This document shows, in pieces, positions 1-11,185 of a DNA stretch of 64,000 bases. A program made the translations under genes and the position numbers. Source of the DNA: Lasiodiplodia sp. COLG20 (taxonomy: Eukaryota > Ascomycota > Dothideomycetes > Botryosphaeriales > Botryosphaeriaceae); NCBI GenBank assembly GCA_009801085.1, contig VNWV01000001.1, positions 1,860,001 through 1,924,000 of the forward strand, given 5' to 3'. The notes beneath the pieces are model-generated. The model did not search any database. It worked only from the letters and a program-made list of their open reading frames with translations, and was not told where the DNA came from. Each line of letters opens with the position of its first letter. Positions within the stretch are counted from its first letter, which is position 1.

Positions 1-705
1 GACACGCAAGCCGGGGCGCGACGGGGGTCAGCCACAACGGATAGTTCAGGCGAGGATGGGATAGAGATGGCCCGACGTGACTCGAGAGATTCGCGTGATT
101 CGGACGAGAGCAGCGAGGACGAACAGCTCATTGACGATGGAGATTCACTTGACTCAGGAAGGCAAAGAGTGTCGGAAGTGCCTCCCTCGCTAGGGCCCAT
201 CGAGACGGGAGGGGGGATTGAGCTGCCGAGCCGGGTTGGATCCAAGGCCAGCTCAAAGGTTTCAAAGGTGGGATCGCTAGGAAGAGCGCCGAGCATCCCA
301 CGGAAGAGCTCCAAGCGCAACTCGGGCCATGAAGGCACGCTTCTCAAAGAAGGGTCGCGGCTGTCAACAATCGAGCAAGGACAGGCGGCAGGTGATTACC
401 TACGACCGACGACGAACGAATCAGTACCGCGCCTTCCTTTCGGATCGTCAGAGCCGTCACCTTCGCCAGAGCGATCAGCGGCGTCAAGCATCCGTGGCGA
501 CGGCTCTCAAGGCGCAGCAGCAGGAGGGGTAATGGCAAGAAGCGCGTCAGATGCGGAACGGCCACTGAGCACTGGATACGTGCATCAGCACAAGACATCG
601 GAGCACATCCAGCCAGGGCTCAACGACTCGACGCACTTGGGGAGTGCAGCTGAATTTGTGCACACGCCGCTGGGCAGCCGGAGCAGCAGGCGCAGCGAAG
701 AGTAA
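1..705 (+). CDS. C-terminal tail of an unrecognised Ser-rich protein (5' partial)
   Basis: The frame is open from base 1 without a stop to the TAA ending at 705, so this is the last exon of a gene that begins left of the window. The first internal Met is encoded at 67, but nothing marks it as the true start. The visible 234 residues are low-complexity: an acidic stretch near the start (SSEDEQLIDD), then Ser/Arg/Gly-rich sequence with several SxxS and RxxS patches resembling kinase target sites, ending in a Ser-Arg run (RSSRRSEE). No domain, membrane segment or coiled coil is visible. This looks like a disordered regulatory tail of a larger protein, but the function cannot be named from this piece. 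Confidence 0.6.
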   Translation, partial: DTQAGARRGSATTDSSGEDGIEMARRDSRDSRDSDESSEDEQLIDDGDSLDSGRQRVSEVPPSLGPIETGGGIELPSRVGSKASSKVSKVGSLGRAPSIPRKSSKRNSGHEGTLLKEGSRLSTIEQGQAAGDYLRPTTNESVPRLPFGSSEPSPSPERSAASSIRGDGSQGAAAGGVMARSASDAERPLSTGYVHQHKTSEHIQPGLNDSTHLGSAAEFVHTPLGSRSSRRSEE

Positions 706-1249
706 TTCCCATTCTCTGTGTATTTTTCTGAGAATCACCTTTTATTTTGCAGCAAGCGGAGCGAGATGTAAAAAATTTGGGCGGCGGGACAGGACATAGC
801 GACAGGAGTTGCGGAGGGTACAACTGAATACGGGATGTAATCATTACCAGTAGCTACAAGAAACAAACACGTAATTCATGCAGTTCTGTGTAGTAGAGGC
901 CGGTGCTGCAGGGGTGCCGTCGATTGCCAGGTGGGGAGCGGCCACGACTTGCTCCTGGGCGATAAGAGCTGCCTTATCGGCTCGCATGACTGCGCTGGTC
1001 CACCACCCGCTGCTCCGCCGCCAGCCCTCACCGCAGCTGTACCTTGCAACTGCCCACGCGAGTTGCTAGCTCCGACCCCGCGCTGTCTCTCCGCCGTGCG
1101 CCCCTTGCTCTTGTTCCGGCACGCCGCGCCTCCGCATCTCTGCCCGCCCGATCAACGCCAGCGGAGCTCTGGGATGGAACTCTCGTGGCAACACCCATAA
1201 TCGCCGCACTCAGCCTGTTTCCTGCTCGTCGACGAGCAAGCCTGCGTTC
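706..1249. other. intergenic, tandem genes
   Basis: This lies between the 3' end of the Ser-rich gene and the start of the FYVE-RING gene. Open frames here (for example 931-1200) are short, mutually overlapping and lack any domain. It should hold a terminator and the promoter/5' UTR of the next gene; no specific site was recognised. Confidence 0.5.
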
Positions 1250-3162
1250 ATGGACAGCCCCGTTCCGCCGCCGCCGTCACACTCCACTAGCACATCCGCC
1301 ATCCCCCACGCCTCGCTCTCCTCCGCCGACGATTCCGCAACTCCCCCGGCGAACCCCTCTTCTCTGCATCGTGGCTACAGCGACAGCGCCACCCCATCAA
1401 CCGCTGCGCTTCCGGATACAAACGTATTTCTACAGGAATACGGCTCCGAGGGCAATGCTGGACCTCAGGCTGAGGGTAACGATGCCTCGGTCAACGTGAG
1501 CCAGTATAGCGATTCTTCCACGACTGAGAGGAAGAGGCGTCTCACGGCACCTGAGAGCCCTGAGAGGCGGGGCGGCTATCGATCTGCGTCTGGAGAAGGC
1601 TCTTCTCAGGCAACTGCTATTGATCTTACCCTCAGCCCTAATGGGAGCTCTGACACTGTTGAGAGACGCGACAGCGATATTATGATTCCGCCATGGCAAC
1701 CTGATTCTGACGTTTCGCATTGTCCTGTCTGTGGCACACAGTTCAGTTTTTGGTACAGGAAACACCATTGCCGGTATGTAATTGTCCACATGCGCATTGT
1801 TACGTCCGTTTTCCTCGACTAATGTCCCACAGGAAGTGTGGTCGTGTAGTCTGCGCCAATTGTTCCCCCCATCGCATCACCATCCCACGCCAGTACATTG
1901 TGCGCGCCCCGGATGAGCTGAGGCTTTCCAGGGCCGGCCTCAGTGATTTGACCGGTGACGATGACGGCTCAGGCTCGCGGTTTGATCTTTACTTCAATCC
2001 AGCTTTGGGAGGCGGAGAAGAAGTTCGCGTTTGCAACCCCGTGCGCAGACCCAAACTATTTGCAACAAAGCTACATTAGTGCTAACATGCACTTCAGTGT
2101 GTCCCCGACCCAAATCTAAGCCCTCCTCCGCGACATGCCTCATCGCAGTTCCCAAGCTTTGATCCGAGCGGCTTCCAGGATCATTTTACCCAGCAACGAT
2201 TCTCACCACTCCAGCATTCCGGCAGAGCGAGGAACATGACTTATGATAGCTCCCAAGCATACGGACAACGGCAATACTCACACCATCGACCAACTCTCAG
2301 TGATGTCAGCCAGCGTTCTACTGACCCATTCCGAAACTCCCGAATCAGCTTTCAGAATCGCACGTCCATCTCGGATCTCTTTCCTCCACCGCCGCCGCCC
2401 AATAACGCGAGCGGAGAGATTCCGTTTCCTCCATACCAATCGCACCCATCTTCGGCATTTTCGCATTTCGCGCACCACATGCGTCCAAGCCGATCTCCAA
2501 GTGCATCTTCTAACTCGCCCCAACCCTCGCGTTACAGGGTAGTTGATACGACCACTCCACCCTATCCCCCTTCAATGCGGCCTCCAGGCCCTCCTCCGCG
2601 CAGGCAGATTCCCGAAGAAGACGAGTGCCCTGTTTGTCACGAGGAGCTGCCGCCAAAAGGCCCAGACGGCAGCACTGTTGCCAGAGAACAGCACGTCGAA
2701 GAATGCATTTCCGCCAACTTTGCCGGCCCATCCAGCCAGTCACGCACCTCCACACCCTCTGCTGCTATAGATGCTGCAATATCAGCAAATGCCTCACATG
2801 CAAGCGATGCACGTGGCACCCCTACTCCTCCCGTGGCCGAGGGCTCACGAAGGCGGAGACACACGCAAGGAATGTTGCGATACAGAGCTACGGAGAAAGA
2901 CTGCATCGATGATGATGGCAGTCCGCAGGAGTGTATTATATGCTTTGAGGACTTCAAAGAAGGTGACGAGATGGGTCGGCTGGAATGCTTTTGCAAATTC
3001 CACAGGGTGAGATATTCCACTATCTTTCTAATTTCCAAGTACTCTCATAGAAAAGTACTAACATATCGGGGCAAATAGGCGTGCATCCGGCAGTGGTGGG
3101 ACACGAAAGGAGACGGATCTTGTCCTACTCACCAGGGCGGTTTCGTGCTTGGCGGCTCTTAA
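1250..3162 (+). CDS. FYVE and RING-H2 zinc-finger protein, probable endosomal/vacuolar E3 ubiquitin ligase (Pib1-like)
   Basis: Four exons: 1250-1773, 1833-2040, 2098-3006 and 3079-3162, giving 574 residues. A FYVE finger near residues 155-265 is rebuilt across introns 1 and 2. It has the RKHHCRKCG basic core split by intron 1, and its last Cys pair (VCNPC) is split by intron 2. FYVE domains bind phosphatidylinositol 3-phosphate and direct proteins to endosomes or the vacuole. The middle is Pro/Ser-rich and disordered. It contains a CPVC..H zinc-finger-like motif and ends in a RING-H2 finger (CIICFEDF...CFCKFHRACI...CPTH) completed by the last exon. FYVE plus C-terminal RING is the architecture of yeast Pib1, a vacuolar/endosomal ubiquitin ligase, although this protein is about twice as long. 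The fourth-pair ligands of the RING (CPTH) deviate slightly from the usual CPxC. The start at 1250 is the first ATG of the open frame. Confidence 0.88.
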
Positions 3163-3755
3163 CGTTTTTCTTTTCTTTTCAAGAATTACCTCATACCCAA
3201 GATTTCCCTTCCTCGTCAACTACTACCCATATGTTATCCGATCCATGACCCTTCACTCCATGGCGTTTTGTGCATTATCAAGCGTGGCGTTTGGAATATA
3301 GATGTGAAACTTCTTCAAATCATTGATATATAATTCAAGACAGAATTTCAGTATTGGCCTGTAGCCTTTTGGCTTCATTTCTGGCAAGCTATAGGATTTC
3401 GCTAGGGGCAGAATATACACTCGATCTGGGCATCATTTCATAAGTACATCATCTTTCCACAAATATGCTTGTTTTCCCCCCCTTACTCATCAGAGTTTGG
3501 TAGAGACAGATTAGAGAGGAGAAACTGTTTTCTTTTTTTGTTGAGCTACTATCGTCATTCACGACCTAGCGCTATCCAATCATGAGACATCGGTTCATCT
3601 TTTTTCGTTTTCTTTTTCTTTCCGTGGCCTTAACGTTTTTGGCTGATTAGGCTTAACGACGATTTACAAATGGTATATACCCTTTAGACAGTATCATACA
3701 GTTATTAACTTCTTTACATCTCCGTGCTCCAACATGCGCTTCATCGGCGCCTCGA
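3163..3755. other. convergent intergenic region
   Basis: This is the 3' space between the FYVE-RING gene (+) and the cyt-4-like gene (-). It is T-rich, with several TTTTCTTTT-like tracts around 3165-3180 and 3525-3625, as expected for facing polyadenylation regions. No gene was seen. Confidence 0.6.
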
Positions 3756-6700
3756 TCAGAAGTCGATCCAGTCCGGCAGGACCTCCCTGCTGATCAAGCG
3801 CAGCGGCTCCACCCTGACACGACGGATGTACGTGTCGATCTCGACGATGCGGACCTCCCAGCGGTCGCCGATCTGCACCGGCTCGGTCGTTGGGTAGTCC
3901 ATGTCGAGATCGAAGCTCATGTCCTGCCAGAGGACGGCGACGCGCGCGTGGATGTCGGCGCCGATGGAGTAGACGACGACCTCGAACGTGTCGGGCAGCT
4001 TGGCCTCGCCGTAGTAGAAGGCGCGGAAGAAGAGCTGCGAGAGCCAGAAGGACTGCGACGCGCGCTTCGTCTTGGAGATGAGGCGCTCGCGCGGCGCCAG
4101 CCGGCTCATGATCAGTTTGACCTCGCTGCGCTTGAAGGCCAGGAAGCTGGCGTCCTGGTTGGCGCGCGAGCAGTCGGCCAAGCTGCCCCCCATCTCGGTC
4201 TCGCGCCGCAGCGCCGACTCAATCTGCCAGTGCATGAGCATGTCGCCGTAGCGGCGCAGCGGCGACGTCAGTTTTGTGTACTGCTTGACACCGAGCACCT
4301 GGTGCGGCATCGGGCGCAGCGAGGTGACGGACGAGCCGGCATGCGGGAGGTAGTTGAAGGCAATCTTGGCAGGCGGGTTGCCGCGCTCGTCGAGTGTGGG
4401 AAGAATGTACTTTTCTCGGTACTCTTCGATCGATATCATGTCTGGGCGCGCCACAGTGCCGCGGTAGATGGCTGGAATGTTGCGGTTATGGCACCACAGC
4501 GCACCAACCTCGCCTGCAAGAAGCATCATCTCGCGCACCATCAGATCCGAGCCTGTTCCTCCTGGCTGGAACCAAGACTCTGTCGGCGTCGCCACCATCT
4601 GGATGACGGGGTCTCCTTCGGTAAAGCGAGCCACGCGGCGAGAAGGATGAGACCATGGAAGGCCCGCGTTACTATGGTCGTGGTAGACGCTCATATCAGG
4701 ATAATTCTGGTTCCAAAAGATACCGCCGGCTTCGGTTCTGCGTGCCTGGCGGGCCAGGGCCAGTTTGTGGAGCTTGCGGAGATCCTCCTTTTCAGAATCA
4801 GACAATTCATGGGCTTCCGTCATCTTCCTATGCGGCAGCGACGGGACAGTTCCTCCGACGACAAGTATCTTGTCTGGATTTGCCTCGGCAGCTTTTGCGC
4901 CGCTTTCGTCCACGACGCGATGCAGTGTTTGAGGAGTGATAGGGACAAAATTGCGGATGAACCCCGATTGGATCTTGTCGTCCACGACTTCGCCTTTCAC
5001 GTTGAGCCTTGTGCTGATTGTCAGACAAGGGCGGTCTTTGCCCAAGCTCAGACGCTCGTCAGACACCCATTTCGGTAACATCGAGTAGGTTCGTTCGGGC
5101 ATGTAGATGCTCTCGGTCAAGTGCGCGGCCATCTTTGCTATCAAGTGTTCCTTGGGAAGGAAAGCCGTCGGATTGGCAATGTGGACATGGACCCAGCAAT
5201 CCTCGGAATCGGCGATGTGCTCTATGGAGACGCCGTCATCGATCTCCTCAGCGGTGGCCGAATCGATGCAGAACACGGGCAAGGTCCCCCAATCCACTCG
5301 ATAATCTTCCATCCAATCTCGAAGTTTCACGCTACGGCGGCCCTGGCCCATCTTGACCAGAGCGGTATACATCTCCTCTAGCTGCCTTGAGTGTGAAGCT
5401 GTGGGTAGCAGGAGGTGAGGGTCGAATTTGGTCCTGTTCTCATGAGGGGGGATCACGCCTATTTCTTGAAGAAACACGAATCCGGTCCGGGGGTCCAACT
5501 CTTCGTCCTTGTATCTATCCAGAGCACGCAGAACCACTGGTGGAAGGGCGCCTACGCGCGTGTTGTTATGGGTTATGCTCGAGATGCACCATGATTCGAT
5601 GAATCGAATAAGGACAGCGTCAGCCTCAGTGAATTCAAGAGAGTGGAAATCCTGCATGGCGGTTGTGGATGTGGTAATCTCGTTGCGAACTTTGCTGATG
5701 CCGACGCGACCATGTGGAGTGAAGTCACGCATGCTGCGGCTCTGGTCTATGAGCTTTCTACATTTTTGTACGAACTTTCGGACATTCGCAGCTCCTTCAG
5801 GTTCTTTTTTCTTCGCGTCGGTACTGCTCAGAAACTGTGGGGCGTGTCCAGGCTCGGCCTTTTGAGTCGCACGGCGAGCGAACTCATCCTGGAACTGCCG
5901 GATCCATTCCACTGCCAACTCAATTCGTGTTTTGAGCTCGACCGGCAGGATCTGAAATACCCCGGTCTGTCTGTGGCTGCGCCTATCGAGCTGGAACGCA
6001 AGGCCTTGTCGCAGTAGAGCTTTCCGAACGGCGTACCTTGTCGTAATTGGGGGGTTCTTCATTCTGAGTAAGTTCTCGGTAATCTTTTGCAGAGTACCGA
6101 ATCGAAGGTCCGTCGGATGAGCTAGCTTCTCGTGAGCACGATCCAAGATTGAAGCGTTCCGGCGGTAGGCAGCGTCTACTTCGTCGGTAAAGTCTTTGAG
6201 GCGCGTCAATACAGGCGCAGCTATTTCACGAGGAGCGTTGACGTCCAATGTCTGCATAGTGTCCAGGAGATCGTCTGTAACCTCGCCTTTCGGTAGGAAG
6301 CGAATGATGGGCTCAAGCTCCTTGGGGTCGATGAAACCGGACACAGAGAACAAGATCTGCTTAGCAGCGCGGTGGAACCATTTCCCTTGCATGCTGTAGA
6401 ACTGGCCTTGCTGACCATACTGTGCGATGAAGACGGCAATTATGGGCTCACGTTCTCCAAGGAAACTGCTTGATGGTCAGCGGGCCCGCCTTGAGCAGGG
6501 TAAATGCAGCCAAATATACCTGATCTCAACAAGGTCTCCGACTTTCAACATACGGTCGACGAGATCCTCGTCCATTGTATCTTCCGGATCAAGAAAAGCA
6601 GCGGTGCTGCGGCTCTCTTCATCTTCGTCGCGTAGTTTGATATCGCGGAGGTCGTTGGGCGAGCCTAGCCGATTCATGTTCTCCGTGAGCCCGGTGGAGT

Positions 6701-7335
6701 AGGCTTCAATGCCCAGTTCGTCGAGCAGCTCTTTGTTTGGTGTCCCGTACTGCTCCTGCCATTTTCTCAGGTACTCTATTGTGGTCATATTGGAGGGTCG
6801 TCTAGGAATTATAGCAGCAGCCTGCTGTGGGGTAACAATGGGCGTGGCGGCGACTTCTTGTCTGAGCTACAAGCTTGTTAGATTCAATTGAAGACTGCGG
6901 GTGGCGAATGCTCACTCTGCTTGAAGTGTGAAAGGATCGCTTGGACGCTGGCACATTTTGTGAGCTCGAGCGAGCTATGCGGTCTATCGCGTCTTGCTGT
7001 TCAGTTGCCTGCCGGCGGTGCTGATCAACCAACTGAGCGAGCAATCGCTCTTCATCTTTGTGGTAATCTTGGGCTGTTCTTGGTGCTTCTTCCAGAGAAG
7101 TTTCGGCGGCTGGCGACAGCTGACCAGTCTCTCCGGGTGGTTTCGGCGGTATGTTAACGAACTTGTATCGCACTTTACGAGAGGAGGAGCGTGGTGAGGT
7201 CTGTGGTAGCGGCGAGACATTGGAGAGCTGTCGGCGCTGGGCGAGGAGACAAGTCCAGCATAGATTGGAGAAATCAGCGGTGCGCAGGGCCTGCGAGCGC
7301 CTAGCGAGAGTAGCTAGCGACGGCATTCCGGGCAA
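3756..7335 (-). CDS. cyt-4: mitochondrial RNase II-family 3'-5' exoribonuclease, CYT-4/Dss1-like
   Basis: Reading right to left, the exons are 7335-6916, 6866-6520 and 6465-3756, giving 1158 residues, near the usual length of Neurospora CYT-4. The joins keep frame and restore conserved text (GDLVEISFLGERE). The N-terminus is Arg/Ser-rich without acidic residues, as in a mitochondrial presequence. The RNB catalytic domain occupies about 640-1000, with the acidic cluster IDSATAEEIDDGVS (Asp657, Asp665, Asp666) that binds the two catalytic metals, followed by RTYSMLP and SPLRRYGDMLMHWQ, typical of the family. A short OB/S1-like tail follows. Known relatives degrade mitochondrial RNA and are needed for intron splicing and rRNA maturation. 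The gene is divergent from the MoaD-like gene, with 419 bp between start codons. Confidence 0.93.
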
Positions 7336-7754
7336 ACGAGGGAGGAGGTAGTTGGCGGAGGATAGAGGCGCAATTGCTGGACAAAAAGTCGCGACGAAGC
7401 GTTGCGGCGGCCGTCAGGCGTCCGTGCCATCCCTGCCTCCCGACGGCCCACGCACAAAACCCGCGCGCCAGCTTACACTTCCCACTTCCTCTCATCCACC
7501 GCTCCCCGCTCCCCATCACCCTAGGCACCAGGTACGTGTATGTATTCTGCTTTCCCCTGCACTTGATGCACCTCTGCATGAAGAGATACAAAAATAGCAT
7601 GTATTATCCGAGGTCTGCTACCACGCAGCCACCTCTGCGGACCATTTTCTTCACTTTCTGATCGCTCAACCCCACCACGAACTTTTCGCGCCCCTCTCAT
7701 CAACACAACCGTACTAACACGCGCGTGTCAGACTCCCATCGTAGAAGAAGCGCA
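7336..7754. other. divergent promoter region, cyt-4-like / MoaD-like
   Basis: 419 bp separate the two start codons, so this must contain both promoters. No coding frame of significance and no recognised operator was found. Confidence 0.5.
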
Positions 7755-8036
7755 ATGGCGTCCGTCAAGCCGCCGGCCGGGCACTTCAAGCTGCTCTATT
7801 TCGCTGCCGCGTCGACGTACACAAAGAAGAACCTTGAGCACTTCGCAGCCCCGCTCCCCGCGTCGCAGCTGTTTGGCGTGCTAGAGCGCGCGTATCCGGG
7901 CATGACGGTGGCGGTGCTGGACAGCTGTGCCGTGACTGTGAACTTGCAGTACATCGACCTGGAAGATGGCGATGCCGGTCTGACAATCAATGAGGGCGAC
8001 GAGGTCGCGCTGATCCCGCCGGTCAGCTCTGGCTGA
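7755..8036 (+). CDS. molybdopterin synthase sulfur-carrier (small) subunit, MOCS2A/CnxG-like
   Basis: 93 residues in one exon. The ATG at 7755 (context cgcaATGg) is chosen over the GTG at 7725, which would add ten unlikely residues. This is a ubiquitin-fold MoaD/ThiS family protein: FKLLYFAAAS opens the first strand, and INEGDEVALIPPV is the family C-terminus. The carrier accepts sulfur as a C-terminal thiocarboxylate and hands it to precursor Z in molybdopterin synthase, in the cytosol, for molybdenum cofactor (nitrate reductase, xanthine dehydrogenase). The protein ends Ser-Ser-Gly instead of the Gly-Gly of bacterial and human homologues, so the terminal Gly that is adenylated and thiolated is kept but the penultimate Gly is not. 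Confidence 0.9.
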   Translation: MASVKPPAGHFKLLYFAAASTYTKKNLEHFAAPLPASQLFGVLERAYPGMTVAVLDSCAVTVNLQYIDLEDGDAGLTINEGDEVALIPPVSSG

Positions 8037-8435
8037 GAGAACGCACATGATCGAGCACGTCCTATATGTTTGCTGATGCGAGGACAATGCTTTCAGATGA
8101 CCAGACGAGCATCTGAGAGTTGGCCATTAGCTGGATCAAGTCCGCTTCGCCCCGTCTTGCGTTTCAACGTAGCCACCGATCGAGCCAGGCTCACAGGACA
8201 AGCCTTGTAGCAGGTACTGGAACAAGCATCACTTTCCTTTGCCTGTCAAGCTCGCAGTCCGCACAATTAGCCGTTAACGACAATCTTTTGTTATGCTATA
8301 CAATTGGCTAGATCAATTTCAATTTTTCGAATTATTAACGCCAGCTTTCCTTCCCGCAATCTAGGTATCTACAGACCCTCCAAGAATAACCCATTACATG
8401 ACAATTTTCAAGAGAAGAAAGAAAGGACTAGGAGA
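8037..8435. other. convergent 3' intergenic region
   Basis: 399 bp lie between the MoaD-like gene (+) and the MFS transporter (-). The stretch is AT-richer than the flanking genes, with no coding frame supported. Confidence 0.5.
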
Positions 8436-10590
8436 TCAACCACCCCAGCTCTGCCCTGTTCCATATCCATCCCTAGTTACACCCAGATTCGAGCTATACC
8501 TCCTCAAGCCAGTCCCGCTCATACCGATCGGCACACTCGTCCTCCTCCTTACCGTTTGCACTCGTCCCGACGGCGTTCTGGTGGGATGTGATGGCCGATG
8601 AGGTGCCTCGGCCGGCAAGCTCGCGCTGATTGGAGGACTGCCAATCACCTCGTCGTCCGTATCGCTGATTGCTGCAGATGCGATCGAAGAGTACGTCGTG
8701 GTGCGGCTGAGCAGCTCTCCGACGCGGTCATTGTTCTCCTCATCGCCATCCGCCCCTGCTCTAGAAGCCTTGGCTGGGATGCTCTCATCGTCTCCCGACG
8801 CCTCATCCTCGTCCTCGCCATCCGGCCCAAACCCTTTACCCTCGACAAGGAAAAAGGCTGGCACGGCGCCGACTATGGAAATGGCAGTGAACACCCAGAA
8901 TGGCGCAATCACATAGCCGTGCTTGACGCCGAGAGTGAAGAGACTACCACCAACAGCCGGCCCGGCAGCTCTACCTATCGCAGATACGGACGTTGCGATG
9001 CCGTTGAGGGTTCCGAGCACGCGGAGCGAGCGAGCGCTGTTGGTCAGAAGAATGGTGCTGCATGGGAATGCGAATGTTGTGCAGCAACCCTTGATCATCA
9101 TGATCAGGAACATGACAACCTGTTGCGACGTCTGGTCTGGGAGCAGCGCGGTGAAAGGGGTGATCAGGAAGACGACAGGGAAGATGAGGGAGACAACGCG
9201 GAAGCAGCGCAGGACACCGTAACGCCGGGCGAGCGGCGGGAAGAAGAAGAGTTGGTAGAGGAAGCAGAGCGCACCATACAAAGTGAACATGGCGCCGATG
9301 TTCTTCGACTTGATGCCGAAGCCGTTAGAGAACTTGAGCGGGTTGGTGGGGCTGTACGATGAACCATCAGAGGGGTGAGCGGGATGGTGCATAAAGACAG
9401 GAAGGAGCTAGGGAAACATTAGCGGGGTCGCAGCGTCTGAAGAGGACTGATATGCACCTGGTCATAACCGATGGAATGCATGGCCAAGACAGTGTATATG
9501 ACCAAATTGGTCACGGATTGCACCGAGAGTACTTCACGGACCGTGACGGGGCTCTGCTCCGTCGGCTTGCGCGTATCGCCATTCGTTTGGTCATCGTCGT
9601 CCTGATTGGTCGTGGAATCGTGCTTGAGAAGTGGCTCCGTCTCTTCGCCCTTGGCTTTGTGCCACACGTTCTTCGCCCGCACGATTTGATTGGAGACGGC
9701 GGAATTGAGCTTTTCGCCCAGAATCAAACCATAGTCTGTTTCGTCTTTCTTGCTTTCTAGCGTTTCCTTGAAAAGCGTCAGTTTGGTAGCAGAGGGGCGC
9801 GAATCGACTCACCTGAAGAAAAAGAATGCCGGTAATGATGCCAGTGAGGAAGAGCAGAGCGCCGACAATGTTCGGGAGGGCAAAGGGATATTTCTCGAAG
9901 AACGAGTCACCGCGAGGTTTTGTAACATCAACGCCAAGAGGGTTCGATAGCGCTCCACCAATTGCCTGATTGAGAAATGTCAGTAGGTAAGACGATTTGC
10001 GGGGTGCAGGGGTCGCGTACCGGGCCGAAGACACTCCCGATGTTGTAGACCAAAGGCATGATACTGAACGCTCTCGGTTGTAGTTCCTGGACCAAGGTTG
10101 TGAGCAAGGAACCGATTTGGCGATGGTGCTGTACGCACTTTCCACGGGCACAGCTCTGCGACCATTGTTCGCAAGATGCCGACGTTTCCGTTGCCGGCGC
10201 CCTGGATGGCCCTGGCGACCAAGGCCATGGGCAGCGAGGTGGAGAAGCCCCACACCAAGCTAGTGACCATGGTGTTGAACAGACCCAACAGGATGACCTT
10301 CTTGCGCCCATACGTATCCGAGGCCCTCCCCCAAAATATGCTCGTCAGGCACTGGCCCAGGCTGAAGATGGCGGAAGCGGCGCCGGCCCATTTCGCGATT
10401 TCATTCTTGGGCACGCCGAAGGACTCAATCATCTCCGGCAAGTAGGGAAACACGCTCGTGAGCGCGATGGGCTCGGCAAAGCGGCATAGGGCTGTGAGAG
10501 CGCATCAGTGGTGTGGGCTTGCAAGGAGTGAGGGGGTGTGCGCGCACAGAGAATGACGAACTGGCGCCAGGGCAGCTTGTGCTCGGCCAT
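8436..10590 (-). CDS. major facilitator superfamily transporter (DHA1/ZIF-like)
   Basis: Six exons, right to left: 10590-10548, 10491-10139, 10086-10021, 9965-9813, 9766-9458 and 9407-8436. All junctions are in frame and give 631 residues. Twelve hydrophobic segments can be traced. The loop after TM2 has MFS motif A (WGRASDTYGRKKV), and the region before it (LCRFAEPIALTSVFPYLPEM) is typical of fungal DHA1 transporters related to yeast YCR023C and plant zinc-induced facilitators. A charged cytosolic loop (acidic run NQDDDDQTNGD) separates the two halves. The C-terminal tail is hydrophilic with acidic and Thr/Ser patches. Substrate is unknown; drug or small organic solute export is only a family-level guess. 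The gene faces the MoaD-like gene tail to tail. Confidence 0.88.
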
Positions 10591-11185
10591 GGTGGTTGGG
10601 CGCGCGCAGCGCGAGAGTAACGAAAGGGCGAGGTCAGAGAGGAGGAAGGCGGCGGCCTGATTGAATCATTTGGGGAGATCAGTGCAGCGTGCCCTGTCTA
10701 TCTTTTCCTCGGGCGCAAAATGCAAGCTGCAAGCACGCAAGAGCGAGGAAAGTGGAGCCTGCTGGGGCGCGGAGCAGCTTTGAGCAACTGCGGCCGGCAG
10801 CGCCTCACAGCGGCGGGGATGTCAGCCGCTGACTCGCTCCGGCCGTCGGAGATGGCCATCATGTGGCCATTGGCCCATCCATGCCCGGTCCCGGCTTCGC
10901 GCCGTCCCTCCCGACCTCACATCTCGATGCAGCCTTGTCGAAGCTTGCTTGATGCTCGTTACACGCGCATCATTGCCACACCAACCTCCTGTCCGCCGGA
11001 TCCCGCACCCCAGCAACTCCCGGAGCTAGCCAGTACACCGCTGAAAAATGTGAACAAGACGCGCCAGCCGGCAGGCTCCCCACGAGCAGCTGACTGAGAC
11101 AGTCTTTTAGCGACACCGGCAATACCCAGTAAGTGCGGGGTGTGCGGGCACGGTTCTCCAATTGCGATTTACTGCTTGCCACCCA
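10591..11185. other. intergenic (promoter of MFS gene; 3' flank of amidohydrolase)
   Basis: 595 bp with overlapping small frames (the longest 10720-11097 on +) that show no domain. It probably carries the MFS promoter. No specific site was recognised. Confidence 0.5.

Noticed and set aside
3948..5078. 376-codon + strand open frame
   Set aside because: Lies wholly antisense to the RNB exon of the cyt-4-like gene; composition is a mirror of GC-rich codons and it has no domain.
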